Assembly: GCA_001584585.1 (NCBI GenBank)
Contig: LSYV01000013.1
Location: 1,533,423-1,552,923, forward strand
Length of the DNA: 19,501 nt
Reading direction: 5' to 3'
From: Gonium pectorale
Lineage: Eukaryota; Chlorophyta; Chlorophyceae; Chlamydomonadales; Volvocaceae
The notes below the pieces were generated by a model. It was not told the DNA's origin, did no database searches, and saw only the letters and a program-made list of their open reading frames with translations. How positions within the stretch are numbered: position 1 is the first letter of the stretch; each line of letters starts with the position of its first letter. A program made the position numbers and the translations under genes. Shown one piece after another: positions 10,323 to 19,501 of this stretch.

Positions 10323-10829
10323 AGGGGGTGATGCCAACAGAGCGCCCGCGCTAATGGCCGCGGATGGCGTTGTTGTTTGGGGCCAGGGCGGATGAGGCGT
10401 TTCATTCGCTGATGGGGATTGCGCCGCGGAATCTGGAGCAGGCCGTGAGGGGCGATGACCGCGAAAGCGGGGACGCAGCTGGCGGTCGGGTCGATGATCT
10501 TGCGACTGCGCTGTCGCGAATTTACGGTATGGGCAGCTCGACGTCGCCGGGGCATGGTTTGGGGGGCGAGGTGCACGTATGCGGTCGTCATGGGTCACGT
10601 GTTATGCCACGCTATGTACGGCAAGCGCTGTGTACGGCAGGTTGCGTGGACGCGGTGCGCATGTATCGTACCAATCGATGTCGCTTCGCGCTCTCAGTCG
10701 GTAATGAGGGACAGGCAGCAGAGTGTCCGAAAAGGGACCAGGCCGCCGTGCGTGCCAAGGCGGCAGAGGTCCAGCAGTGCACACGCTCCGTGAACCGGCA
10801 TGCCCCCCTTCCTGGGCGGGGGGCAGGTC

Positions 10830-10843
10830 GGGGGGGGGGGGGG
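10830..10843. repeat. Homopolymer run of 14 G
   Basis: An uninterrupted G14 tract. The true length is likely uncertain in any assembly. Confidence 0.9.
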
Positions 10844-11267
10844 CACGGCGGAGGTATCTGCTTTCAGCTACGCCGAGAAGTGAGGAAACACCAATTGCGT
10901 TTTACACCGGCGGTTGAGCGATGAGGGCGGACCGTTCACAGAGGAGGAATATGGGCGGGTTCAAAGCGGGACTGAAGCGACCCGTGGGTCGGCCGCCGCA
11001 CGACAACACTCGTGCACTTTGATCCCACACCAGCTGCATTCCGTTCTGGGACTACAGACCAAGGAAAGCGTACATTGCAACAGCAAGTGTGTCATTGTTT
11101 GAACGCTGTTCAACCGCAGCAGCAAGGCAAGCAAGGTGGCTCGTCCACCGAAACGCTACGAACAAAGGGGCGGTGTTGTAGCCAGGATCTGCCTGACTGC
11201 ACTTTGCTGCTGCGCACAGCAGGTCCACACAGCTGAGCTGCTCTCAGAGCCATCCGCCCAAGCCGCG

Positions 11268-12566
11268 ATGACCCAACGCAACACCGCGAAGCTCGGCAAG
11301 GCGACCGGACTCGGCAAGGGCGGCAAGGCGACCGGACTCGGCAAGGGCGGCAAAGCGACCGGACTCGGCAAGGGCGGCAAGGCGACCGGACTCGGCAAGG
11401 CCGCAAAAGCCGCGAGCACAGGCGCGAGCACCCGCACGCTTCAGCTAGCCTCTGCCGGTCCCGCGTGCCTCCGTGCTGCGGCGGCGGGAGGCCAGATCCG
11501 CACCGGCCCCGTCGCCCCCGCCACCGCCCCCACCATCGGCGGTGCTGGCTCGACCTCTGCCGGTGCGGGTGCGGTCGCCAGCGCCGTGGACCCCCTGGTG
11601 TCGGCTCGCCGCACGCTGCTGTCGCCCGCCGAGGCCGCGGCCCTGGTGCTGGCGCCGCCCTTCACGAGATGATCCCCGAGGTGGACGCGGACGATGACGG
11701 CTTCGACGAAGAGACGGGCCACGACAGCAAGGTGGGGTCGTGCGTGTCTTTTGTGGGGGCTGGGGTAGGGTGGGGCGGGGCGGGCGGAAGTTGGGCTGCG
11801 CCAGGTACCGCGTTTGCCCTGTGGCACTACGGTAGGTGTGGTACCGGTATGTGGGCCGCCGGGAGTGCATTGGACGCGGGTTGGGCTGAGCGCTGGGGTC
11901 GGGGTCGGGGTCTGGGGGCTGGAACTGTGATGTCAGGGCGCAAAGGTGGCCCATCATCCCCATTCTTCCAACCGGCAAAGGTATGCTTGCAAGATGGGAA
12001 ACGCCGGATCCGCCCGCATATATGGCGAACCGGCACACGCCCCTCAGGCGCACGCTGCCGTACAGGTGTGGCGCAGCCCCCACATGATGCGGGGGACGGT
12101 GGTGCCAAGGTCTGCCGGTGCCAGCGGTGACACACGACAGTGATGGGCTGGACCTGTTGGGGGCGAGTACCGGTACCCAATCCGGGCCTGAGCGTAGCCG
12201 TGTCTGGGCTCGGGGGTCGAACGAACCGGCCCAGCTCCTCGCGCGTGTGGGGCCCCAGGGGAATGCCCGCCCAAGCCTCACGTACGGCATCAGAAAGCCA
12301 TCACTCTTCCGCGGCACACCGCACACACAAAAAGCATGTACGGCATGTGCGTCGTTTCGTTTCAGCACATGTACGGCACGTGCACGTACGTACAGGCGCA
12401 CAAGATCTGGCACGACGACGACGCCGACTCGAAGATCGACGACATGGGCTACCCGGGCATGGCGGAGGACTTTAAGCGCTACATCCCTCGAGACCCAGAC
12501 TACTACGAGCTGCGCGGGTGGGTGCCAGTACAGACGCCGTACGGCACGTTCTGGATTGGGTGTTGA
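11268..12566 (+). CDS. Unrecognised protein with GKATGLGKG repeats and an acidic C-terminal part; two exons, frame break in exon 1
   Basis: I do not recognise this protein. Exon 1 starts at ATG 11268. It encodes a basic, Lys/Gly-rich start with four GKATGLGKG repeats (residues 10-45), then an Ala/Gly/Thr/Pro-rich stretch with strong G/C third positions up to about 11660. There the open frame moves by one base. The new frame reads LHEMIPEVDADDDGFDEETG, also with strong G/C third positions, to the donor AAG|GTGGGG at 11731. Intron 11732-12395 ends in TACAG. Exon 2 (12396-12566) continues in phase 0 with IWHDDDADSKIDDMGYPGMAE, FKRYIPRDPDYYELRGW and a short hydrophobic end, then TGA. About 211 residues result if one base is missing at the C run of 11658-11660. 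Starting at ATG 11669 would instead give a 78-residue acidic protein. No membrane segment is seen. TGTAA signals follow the stop. Confidence 0.62.
11295..11402 (+). repeat. Four copies of a 27 bp in-frame coding repeat
   Basis: Near-identical 27 bp units begin at 11295, 11322, 11349 and 11376, each encoding GKATGLGKG. Differences include AAAGCG instead of AAGGCG in the third unit and a changed end in the last. The unit length is a multiple of three, which fits translation in this frame. Confidence 0.95.
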
Positions 12567-12973
12567 GCCAAGGCGGTACGGATGTACGAGGGGCTACGGA
12601 ACACGCATTCGTGTCCGCGTGTGTGCGGGCGTGGGTGGGTGTGGGGCGGGTGGGTGGGTGTGGGGCGGTGAGGATACTGAAGTGAATACGAGGGTGTTGC
12701 TTTGGTGGAGGGGAGGGGAGACGGGGGACAACAGCAGGAAGGGGAGACGGGGGCGAGAGGGCGAGACGGCGGCGAAACGAACGTGGAAAGGGGATCAGCG
12801 AGGCGCGCTGCCGACATGGCAGCTTGGCAGGGCAGGGACATTACCGCAGCGGTCGCAGTACCCGCCGGGCAACAGGGTGCCGGCGCGCGGTGTAGCCACA
12901 CATGTGCGGGCGAGCGTCCCGCGGTGGCGGGTGCGGAGCCAACCGGCTCGTGACGTGTGGCTGGCCTCCCCGC

Positions 12974-12989
12974 TGTAAGAAGCCTGTAA
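12974..12989 (+). terminator. Tandem TGTAA polyadenylation signals
   Basis: TGTAA occurs at 12974-12978 and 12985-12989, about 410 bp after the stop codon at 12566. In chlorophycean algae UGUAA replaces AAUAAA and is followed by cleavage some 10-20 bases later. These are the first TGTAA copies on the plus strand after this stop codon, so a 3' UTR of about 420-440 bases is inferred. Confidence 0.55.
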
Positions 12990-13196
12990 GACCTGTGTAT
13001 ATCTGCATCTGTTGAGGGTGTCAGGGACCACGAGGCACCGGGAGACTTGGTCCGGGTGCGTTTGCCCGTAGAGGTGGCCTCACTGCCCCTGTTCAATTTC
13101 TAGTGCAGTCAGTGCGGCTCCGCTGCTCCTCACGCCTGCGTGCTGCGACGCCTGCCGTGTAGGGCTTGACCGGGAGGGAAGGACGCCGTCGTTGTC

Positions 13197-13254
13197 GGGG
13201 TGGGGGTGGGGGTGGGGGCGGGGCCGTGCCGGACTTGGACTTGGACTTGGACTC
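13197..13254. repeat. GGGGTG and GGACTT hexanucleotide repeats
   Basis: GGGGTG-type units span 13197-13222. Three perfect GGACTT units and one GGACTC follow at 13231-13254. Confidence 0.85.
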
Positions 13255-14070
13255 GGGACAACCGCCGTACGCCAGGCCGTGCGCAGGCAAGCCTCAGCAG
13301 TCACCTGCCATGGCGTCGTATCGATGCATCTCAAGAGCGTTGAGAGTTGGGTTCCTGGGATAGTAGGGGCTGCTGCGGGTGCCGCACCTAACTCACAGCT
13401 TGCGGGAGCTGAGATGTGCGCTGGTGGCGACCGGCGTCCGCTACTTGGCAACGGCCCCATGTTCGTTGGGGGCAGCGTCGCCGCCGCCGCTTGCGCCTTG
13501 TGCAAGCAAGGGGGTGTACGGTACGGTCGTACTGTGCACGCTGCGTGCACGGCATGCGCGCATGTCCTGCACGAGCAACTGTGAGTGTTTCCCCCTAAGA
13601 CCGGGCCTGTCTGACAGGACCGCAGGCGCCAAGCGGTGCGGCAGGTTTGGATGAATGTAAGGCGGTGCCACCATGTACGGCATGTGCCGATACTGACAAC
13701 CGCTTTCGTTTACCGTACCCAGAGTTGGAAGAAGCTGCGGCTGAGCGCTGCGACAGGCCGCGGTCAGGTGCAGGCCGCAGCGGCACACCGCATTTGCTTA
13801 TGGCGAGGAGTGTCGGGCCCCAGATCAGTGGCCGCCGGCCCCAAAGGAGTGGGCCGTTGGCCCTAGAGGAATGGGGACGGGGCCCACGTCTGTCCGAAAG
13901 GAGTAGAGGCTGCAAAGGAGAGGGGATCGGGTGACCAGGCTGGGGATGGGCACGGGTCAGCGCGGTCCAGCCTGCACAGGACAGCCGCACGGGCCATTGC
14001 GCCCCTGGTGGTGACACTGCGAGAGGTCGGTCGCATGAAAAACGAGGCAGTAGTCTGGCATGGCGCAGAA

Positions 14071-14094
14071 CTCTCTCTGTCTCTCTCTCTCTCC
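14071..14094. repeat. CT dinucleotide microsatellite
   Basis: CTCTCTCTGT followed by uninterrupted CT units. Confidence 0.85.
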
Positions 14095-14620
14095 GCGACA
14101 CAACGGACACCGCGCGCGCGGGGAACATATATGTTGGGACGTGTCAGGGTCTCCATCCCCGCCCATCCCATCCTGCAGCAGCCCGTACGGCACACGGCCG
14201 GCAGGGCGGAGGCCCCAGCCGTCGTTACCGTTGCGCCCCCCTCGCGCCGCATGGCCCAGCTCATGACGACGCGGACAGGTGCGCACTCTTGGCTGCAGGC
14301 TCGGAGCGCTGGAGGCGTTCACGGAGGGCCACGACGGGTGTGCATTCGTGCACCCGCGCCCCGGTGCCGTTCACGGAGGGCAGGGTGCGATTGCTGTGAG
14401 AGCGCAGGGCGGTGACCATTTGCGTTGTCGATACGAAGCCATTGAGCGGGATGCGGTGTCTGATGGTCCTTTTGGTGCGGGAGCGTAGGCCACCGTGCGG
14501 TGAAGGGACGCGGATGCGCGCCCCGACGTGGCGTATTGAAGCCCAGCGATCGTGGCAAGGGCTCCAAAGGCAGCGACGATGAGCGAGTCCGCTCATACCG
14601 ATAAAAGATGACGTAGTGCG

Positions 14621-14625
14621 TTACA
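14621..14625 (-). terminator. Possible minus-strand TGTAA poly(A) signal
   Basis: TTACA on the plus strand is TGTAA on the minus strand. By eye it is the only copy between here and the stop codon of the DUF506 gene at 17977, and it sits where base composition changes from G-rich to C-rich on the plus strand. If used, the 3' UTR would be about 3.3 kb, which is unusually long. Confidence 0.3.
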
Positions 14626-16962
14626 TTCCGTACCTACCGTACATGATACATGGTTAGTATGAAAAAAGAACATTCATTCCCCTGCACTTGCTGCAAGCGT
14701 CTCTATCTCCCGCGCCGCCAAGCCGCCGCAGAGACCGCCCCAAGAGCAGCCCCTGCACAAGACAAGCCCCGAGCGGGTCCCATCAGGAAGCCACGCCCTC
14801 AATCGCACCCCGCGCCCCCGCCGAGTCCGATCCCTCCGCACCGTACCCGTCCGAGCCGCCACGCTCCGCCGCCTCTCGCTGCCGCTGCCCGACTGTCCCG
14901 GGCGCGGCCCAGCAAATGTACAATGGCGTGGTAGCACGCGCGCACCGCACAAACCGCGCGGACGCCCCTCCCTCACGCCCTCCCCCCTCCGCTCCGTAGC
15001 TCGTTCGTTTGGAAGGACCTTATTCGTTTGCAGTCGATTGCAAACGCACTCGCTTGGCATGCAGCGATGCATCAGTCCACCCCCATTGGCAGGCAGCCAG
15101 TCAGCCGTGGCGCGTCAGTGCTCCGAACACGGCGGCCGCCTCGACAACGTATCAACCCATCCCCCGCCGCCTCCACCTCCACCTTCACCGCTCCCTCTAC
15201 TTCCACCTACGGTATACCATCAGAGGACTAAGAGCGCAGCGTCCGCCATCGCCCGGCAGTGCTTCCTCTAGCAGGGATGCCCACCATCCATGCCTATCGT
15301 GTCTTGTGCCTGGGCGACGCCACCATGACCCATCCTGTGCACATGCACAGCCGTACACGTGCACAGCCAGCAACGGACCAGCTAGCCGAGCTGCCCCCCA
15401 CCTAACCCACCCCCAGCCACGCACGCCGACCTCAATCTTCAGGGCGCCTCGCCTCCAAACAAAACCCGAGCAGCGCGCGAATGTGTCAAAGCACAGGCGG
15501 TGGCGGGATCGTTGTGCGTGTGCAATCCATTTCAATCACGTCACAAAACGGAAGGCCTCGGCGCGACAGTACAAGGTCTGCGATAAGGCGCAGGGGAAAA
15601 CACACGCAGCAGCACCGGCGCATCGTGTCCGGGGGTGATGGAAGGCTCAAAATCGGGCTCACAAGCAGGCGGCAGCCCTTGACAGGGCGCCTAGCCCGCC
15701 GAAACGCAGTCTGGCCGGGCGACGGCCGCTGTGGGGGCATCGAATGACATGCGCGCCGCAGCGGCCGGCGGCGGCACCGGCACGGGCCGTCATCTGGGTC
15801 ACCAACTTCAATGCCCGTCCAGTCCTGGTCGCCTCCCCACAACACACCGCACGCAAGTGCTCCTCTTGCACCCCAAAATTATCACACGCCGCGCGGAGGT
15901 CGACGGCTGACGACTAGTCCATGGCGCGGAATACGGGAGCGAGCGCAACCGGCGCCAGCGCGCCGACAGTGTTATGAGCACTGCCTGGGCGCGCAGAGGT
16001 GCAGTCCTCGTACCGCCCGCCCTCAATCTGTCGGTCCTCCCGTGGAACAGCGAGACCGTAGCCAGCCTATAAAGAAATGGTCCAGCATTGAGCGAATCCA
16101 AGGGCTATGGTCTACGTAAGCAGTCGCAAGGCAGCTCCTGTTTGAGACTTAATAACTGAAGGGCAAAGGCTGCAGCGCACCAGCCACCTCAGCTGCCAAC
16201 TACTAACTTCCACTCGCAACCGACACCTGACGCTGACAGCTGACAGCCGGTGGCTCGGAACGCACATGCACACGTGCTGCGAGCCCCTCACGGCTTGCAC
16301 AAAGCGAGTACGGCGGCGCCGCGCGCGCAAGTGGCGCCCCCTTCTACCAACGAATGACACACCGCACACCACACCACCTGCGTTCTCGGCCCCTCCAGAC
16401 GAGACGCGAAAGTAAAGAGGCCCTCGCGCCCGCAGCCGGCGCGCCTGGTGCACTTTTGTTCGCGTTGACATTATTCATCCACCACAGTAACATACGCAAG
16501 AGAGGAGCGCGAGGGCTCCGACGTCGACTTCCAACCGCCTGTCTAACCGCAAAACCACCAACCGTTAACCAAACTGGGCCACTGGCCCACCAACCCACCC
16601 ATCCATCCGTCCATCTACCCTACCGACGCGAGAGCGCGTCCAGCAGATGCCTCGAGCTGAGCACATGTTTCTTGTGTCTACCAACACATGACGACAGCAA
16701 CAGAACACAGACAACCCGACCTGGCCTCGCACAGCGCGAGGTTCGCGACGGCTCCCCCAGGAGAGGACAAGATGACATGAGCACTCGCGCCACATACACA
16801 CGCAACGATGCAGCGACACCGTAACAAAGCAACCCCGACCACCCGGGGTGCCTTAGCGCGCGGCTTGGAGGACAGGCGGCCAACGGCCCTCCAACCCCTG
16901 CAGAATGGAACGGCCGTTTCCGTTCCGCGCCGCACAGCATGTGCCCTCATGTGCACTCATGG

Positions 16963-16986
16963 GTGTGTGTGTATGTGTGTGTGTAT
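16963..16986. repeat. TG dinucleotide microsatellite
   Basis: (TG)n interrupted once by TATG. Confidence 0.85.
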
Positions 16987-17750
16987 GCACATGCTGTGTC
17001 TTGGCGTGGGGCCCAGCGGTGGCGGCCGCCGCAACCCGCCTGCACCCACCTAGGGCCCCGCCTGTCCCCCCCGTAAACCTCCCGCCAAGCCGACCGCGTC
17101 TCCAGCTCCCAGCCATCGGTTCCCGCTCCCGCCGCAAAAGCCACTGCCATTGCCCCTGGACCCTCCACGATCTCTCCACACCAGCATCGCAATGCGTGCA
17201 CGTTTGGCTTCGATGCGAAGGCGCGCAAGGCGGTGACGCACAAAGCGCTCAAAAAAGGCCGCCCCAGCCCCCCGGCTCCCGGGCTGCAGCCCACCAGCCG
17301 GCCCGCACGCCAGGACAGCCGCCACACCCCCCCAAACGGCCCGCGGCTCAGCCAGCGCCGCAAAAATCCCGCATTAATCCCGCATGTCCATGAGCCTCCT
17401 CCCCGTGCCCTCGTTCGGGATTGAACACGCGCTGACGCACACACACCACGCGCATACGCAGACCACGCGCTCACTCGCACATTACTTCTTCCCCTCCGTC
17501 TCGGTTGTAAGCCGCTTGGGCTGTACGGCTAGCGCAGCACAGCCATACCACGCCAGGCAGGGGCCAGCGCTCCGCCCTTGCCGTGGGCAGGACTCGAAAG
17601 ACTCTGCTCCCGACTCGAAAGTTCCCGGCCCCGGAGGGCCGCCCCCGCACAGCAGGCGCTGCCGAGGGCCGACCGAGCGAAACCCAGCCAGGCGATCAGA
17701 GCTCCTGAGGCCCCCCGAGGTTACCCCCTGCATTGCAACAGCGCCTGAGC

Positions 17751-17834
17751 AGCTGCTTCATAAACCGCTTCACCAACCGCTTCACTGACCGCTGCACCAA
17801 CCGCTTCGCAAGCTGCTTCACCGGCTGCTGCTTC
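17751..17834. repeat. Seven imperfect copies of a 12 bp repeat
   Basis: Units resembling AACCGCTTCACC start every 12 bases from 17751. On the minus strand they encode Glu-Ala-Val-Gly-like tetrapeptides inside a 41-codon open frame (ATG at 17846, stop at 17721). They lie about 140 bases past the DUF506 stop. Confidence 0.9.
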
Positions 17835-17976
17835 GCCGCGTTCCATCGCGGTCAAAGGTAAGGCTATGAATAGGGCAGCTGTCCGTCCGCGCAGGCCAGG
17901 AGGACAGCAACCGCATTGAAACCGGTCGGGGCCGGGCCCTGACTCATGACGCCGTGCCCCTGGCCCGAGACCGCAA

Positions 17977-19501
17977 CTAACGCCCGCCGCCGCCGCGGCC
18001 CGCTGCTGCCATGAGGATCAGCGGTGCCGCCGCCACCTTCGTGGTGGCGGCGATGGCGGATGCGGCGCTTAGGCACGGCTCTGGCGGACCGCGCGGCTGC
18101 GGCCGCGCCGGCGCGAGGCCGTTGCCGAGGCTTATGCCGCCGACGGCCTCGACCTCCGCCGCCGCCACTGCTGCGGCCGCCGCCTCGGCCGCCGCCGCAG
18201 CCGCCGCCTCGGCCTCCGCAGCCGCCCTGGACTTTCTGGATTTCGCGGAGCCGGGCCTCGCTGTCGAGCTCGCTGAGGGGCTCTCCAGCACCGGGCCGTT
18301 GAGACTCAACGACATGCCAACCGACCCCAACAGAAAGCCGTTACTGCTCGTACAACGGCGGAACCCAAACGACTGCCCCATGGCGCTGCTCTCCGCCTTA
18401 GAGCCTCGGGAGCTATCCACCGCCGACGCGACTGAGCCCAGCGACGGCGCGGGCCCGAGCGAAGGCTCGCCCCCGCCCCCGCCCCTACCTCCGCCGTGCT
18501 GCCAGTGTACGGGCATCGGCGCCGCGCCGCCACTGCCGCCGCCGGCGCCGCCACCGCCCGCGACACCGGGAAGGGTCAGAGCGCCGCCGCCCGCCATGCC
18601 GCCCGCCATGCCGCCCGCCAGCGAGACGCGCGGCGTGACGCTGCCGCTGCCGGTTCCCGTGCCGGTGCTGCGAGCCGACGGAGGCCCCGATGCGCCGCCG
18701 CCCATGCCGCCGGTGCCGGCGCTGCCGGAGGGTATGAGCAGCTTAGACTGCTTGGGCTGCCACTTGGATATCATGGCGGCGGACTCGCGCCAGGGCGGAA
18801 TGACGAGGCCCTTGGAGCGGAGCGCGAGGGCCATCTCGTCGCACAGCACCTGGAGAGGCGCGGGAGGGAGGGAGGGCCGGCCTGGAGTGGAAACGGCGCT
18901 TGATGTGAAGCTTGCAGCCGGGCGGTGCGATTCCTTCGTCGGGAAGCCCTAGATGTGGCACGATACGGTACGATACACCCTATGGGCGGCAGTTAAGGGA
19001 GCTCAGGGCGGCCCCGCCTTCCCGGCCGCTTCAAGGGCTCCTCTTACACCACATGGGATCCGTCACGTTATGCACAGCTCGCAACCGCAACCGCAACCGC
19101 AACCGTTCCGTGATGCTGACACTCACCTCCACCACGAGCGGCAAACGCTCCTCCGCGCCCACATACACACGGGGCAGCGCCGAAACCAGCGCCTCGTACC
19201 GCGGCGTCGGCATCGCCACCTCGAACTGCTCCCGAAGCTCCGGGTCAACGATGATGACGCCTGGATGGTACGGCAGGTGCGAGCCGTTGACCGCCGTCGC
19301 CGCGGCCGCGCTCGTAGCGCCCGCCAGCGTCTCCACGGCGGCGCCGCTGCCCCGGCGGCGGCTGCCAGCAGCGGAGCTGCCGGCGCTGCGGGCCAGCGAC
19401 GCCGCCGCGATGGCGGCGGCGGCCGGCGACGGCGGCCCCGATGCGACCACGCCGGGCGGCAGCGGCGACGTCACTGACAGGAACGTGTGTCGCAGGTTCC
19501 G
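17977..19501 (-). CDS. DUF506 / PDDEXK-like family protein, 3' two exons, 5' end off the right edge
   Basis: This is a member of the plant and algal DUF506 family, annotated as PDDEXK-like nuclease-fold proteins of unknown function. Exons read on the minus strand: 19501-19127 (125 codons, open at the right edge) and 18849-17977 (290 aa plus stop). Intron 18850-19126 has a GTGAGT donor and a CTCCAG acceptor, phase 0. Family motifs in order are RNLRHTFLSV, then VIIVDPELREQFEVAMPTPRY with the core Asp/Glu of the fold, LPRVYVGAEERL, and after the intron LCDEM then LVIPPWRESAAMISKWQPK. These match the plant subgroup ending in LPPWRE and SKWQPRRS. Oddities are an Ala/Ser-rich insert of roughly 65 residues between the first two motifs and a Gly-, Ser- and Ala-rich tail of about 250 residues, with near-pure poly-Ala, after the last motif. 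Plant relatives usually end soon after it. The family call is firm; the catalytic role is unknown. Confidence 0.9.
19081..19104. repeat. GCAACC hexanucleotide repeat, four copies
   Basis: Four perfect GCAACC units lie within the DUF506 intron 18850-19126, about 20 bases inside its 5' splice site. Confidence 0.9.

Larger units (their letters stand above)
8368..11267. other. Gene-free region between TIM23 and the repeat-protein gene
   Basis: Long open frames exist on both strands, but they overlap one another, are rich in Arg, Ala, Gly and Pro, and match no family I know. High GC explains them. The region holds the TIM23 3' UTR and the promoter of the next gene. It contains simple repeats: T8G8 at 8565-8580, GGCA at 9704-9722, CGAGG x4 at 10303-10322 and G14 at 10830-10843. 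A 20 bp palindrome lies at 8738-8757 and copies of TGTACGGC at about 9911, 10615 and 10631. Confidence 0.6.
12567..14620. other. 3' region of the repeat-protein gene and gene-free DNA
   Basis: The plus strand is G-rich, like the sense strand of the upstream gene's intron. I find no supported coding region. It carries TGTAA signals (12974, 12985, and another at about 13655), GGGGTG and GGACTT tandem repeats, a CT tract and a perfect copy of CATGTACGGCATGTGC at 13672. Confidence 0.6.
14626..17976. other. C-rich gene-free region, possibly the long 3' tail of the DUF506 gene
   Basis: No open frame on either strand here resembles a known protein or shows sustained coding third-position bias. The plus strand is C- and A-rich. 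This mirrors the G-rich sense strands of the other transcribed non-coding parts of the window and suggests minus-strand transcription. It contains a TG microsatellite (16963-16986) and a 12 bp tandem repeat (17751-17834). Confidence 0.5.

Noticed and set aside
10921..11022. 33-codon frame with KRPVGRPP, resembling an AT-hook, upstream of the repeat-protein gene
   Set aside because: Too short and with a single weak motif. At best it is an upstream ORF, and no transcript start is known.
12300..12395. Extending the last exon of the repeat-protein gene upstream to ATG 12336
   Set aside because: That stretch consists of the dispersed CATGTACGGC motif, and the TACAG acceptor at 12391-12395 joins in phase with the upstream donor.
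17405..17432. Minus-strand GTTCAATCCC resembling a tRNA T-arm
   Set aside because: The flanking bases do not form the five-pair T stem, and no matching acceptor or anticodon arm was found.
18011..18952. 313-codon plus-strand open frame
   Set aside because: It is antisense to the conserved DUF506 exon and exists because the Ala/Gly-rich coding sequence lacks stops on both strands.

Overview
The window is nuclear DNA of a GC-rich unicellular or colonial green alga of the Chlamydomonas/Volvox type. The evidence is very GC-rich coding third positions, many short introns with G-rich sense strands, TGTAA sequences (the chlorophycean poly(A) signal) after genes, and many short tandem repeats. Best protein matches, judged by eye, are to plant and animal eukaryotic families. 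No bacterial operon, CRISPR array, rRNA, tRNA or intact transposon was seen.

Layout, left to right. (1) <1..4932, minus strand: the 5' two-thirds or less of DNA ligase IV (LIG4), nine exons and 333 visible residues, covering the N-terminal DNA-binding domain and the start of the nucleotidyltransferase domain. The 3' part lies beyond the left edge. (2) 4933..5914: a divergent intergenic/promoter region. (3) 5915..8367, plus strand: a complete five-exon gene for TIM23 (239 aa), the channel subunit of the mitochondrial inner-membrane presequence translocase. Its last intron is 1.3 kb. (4) 8368..11267: about 2.9 kb with no gene I can support. (5) 11268..12566, plus strand: a two-exon gene for an unrecognised acidic-tailed protein with four copies of a nine-residue GKATGLGKG repeat. 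Its first exon carries a one-base frame break at a C run. Tandem TGTAA signals follow at 12974 and 12985. (6) 12567..17976: 5.4 kb without supported genes. The right two-thirds is C-rich on the plus strand and may be a very long 3' tail of the next gene. (7) 17977..>19501, minus strand: the 3' end of a DUF506/PDDEXK-like family gene, with a 5' part beyond the right edge.

The genes do not form a pathway; this is an ordinary eukaryotic neighbourhood (DNA end joining, mitochondrial import, two poorly known proteins). I found no convincing new multi-gene system. The items most worth a second look are two competing splice donors just after the ligase active-site motif, the unrecognised repeat protein with its frame break, and a dispersed CATGTACGGCAYGTGC motif.
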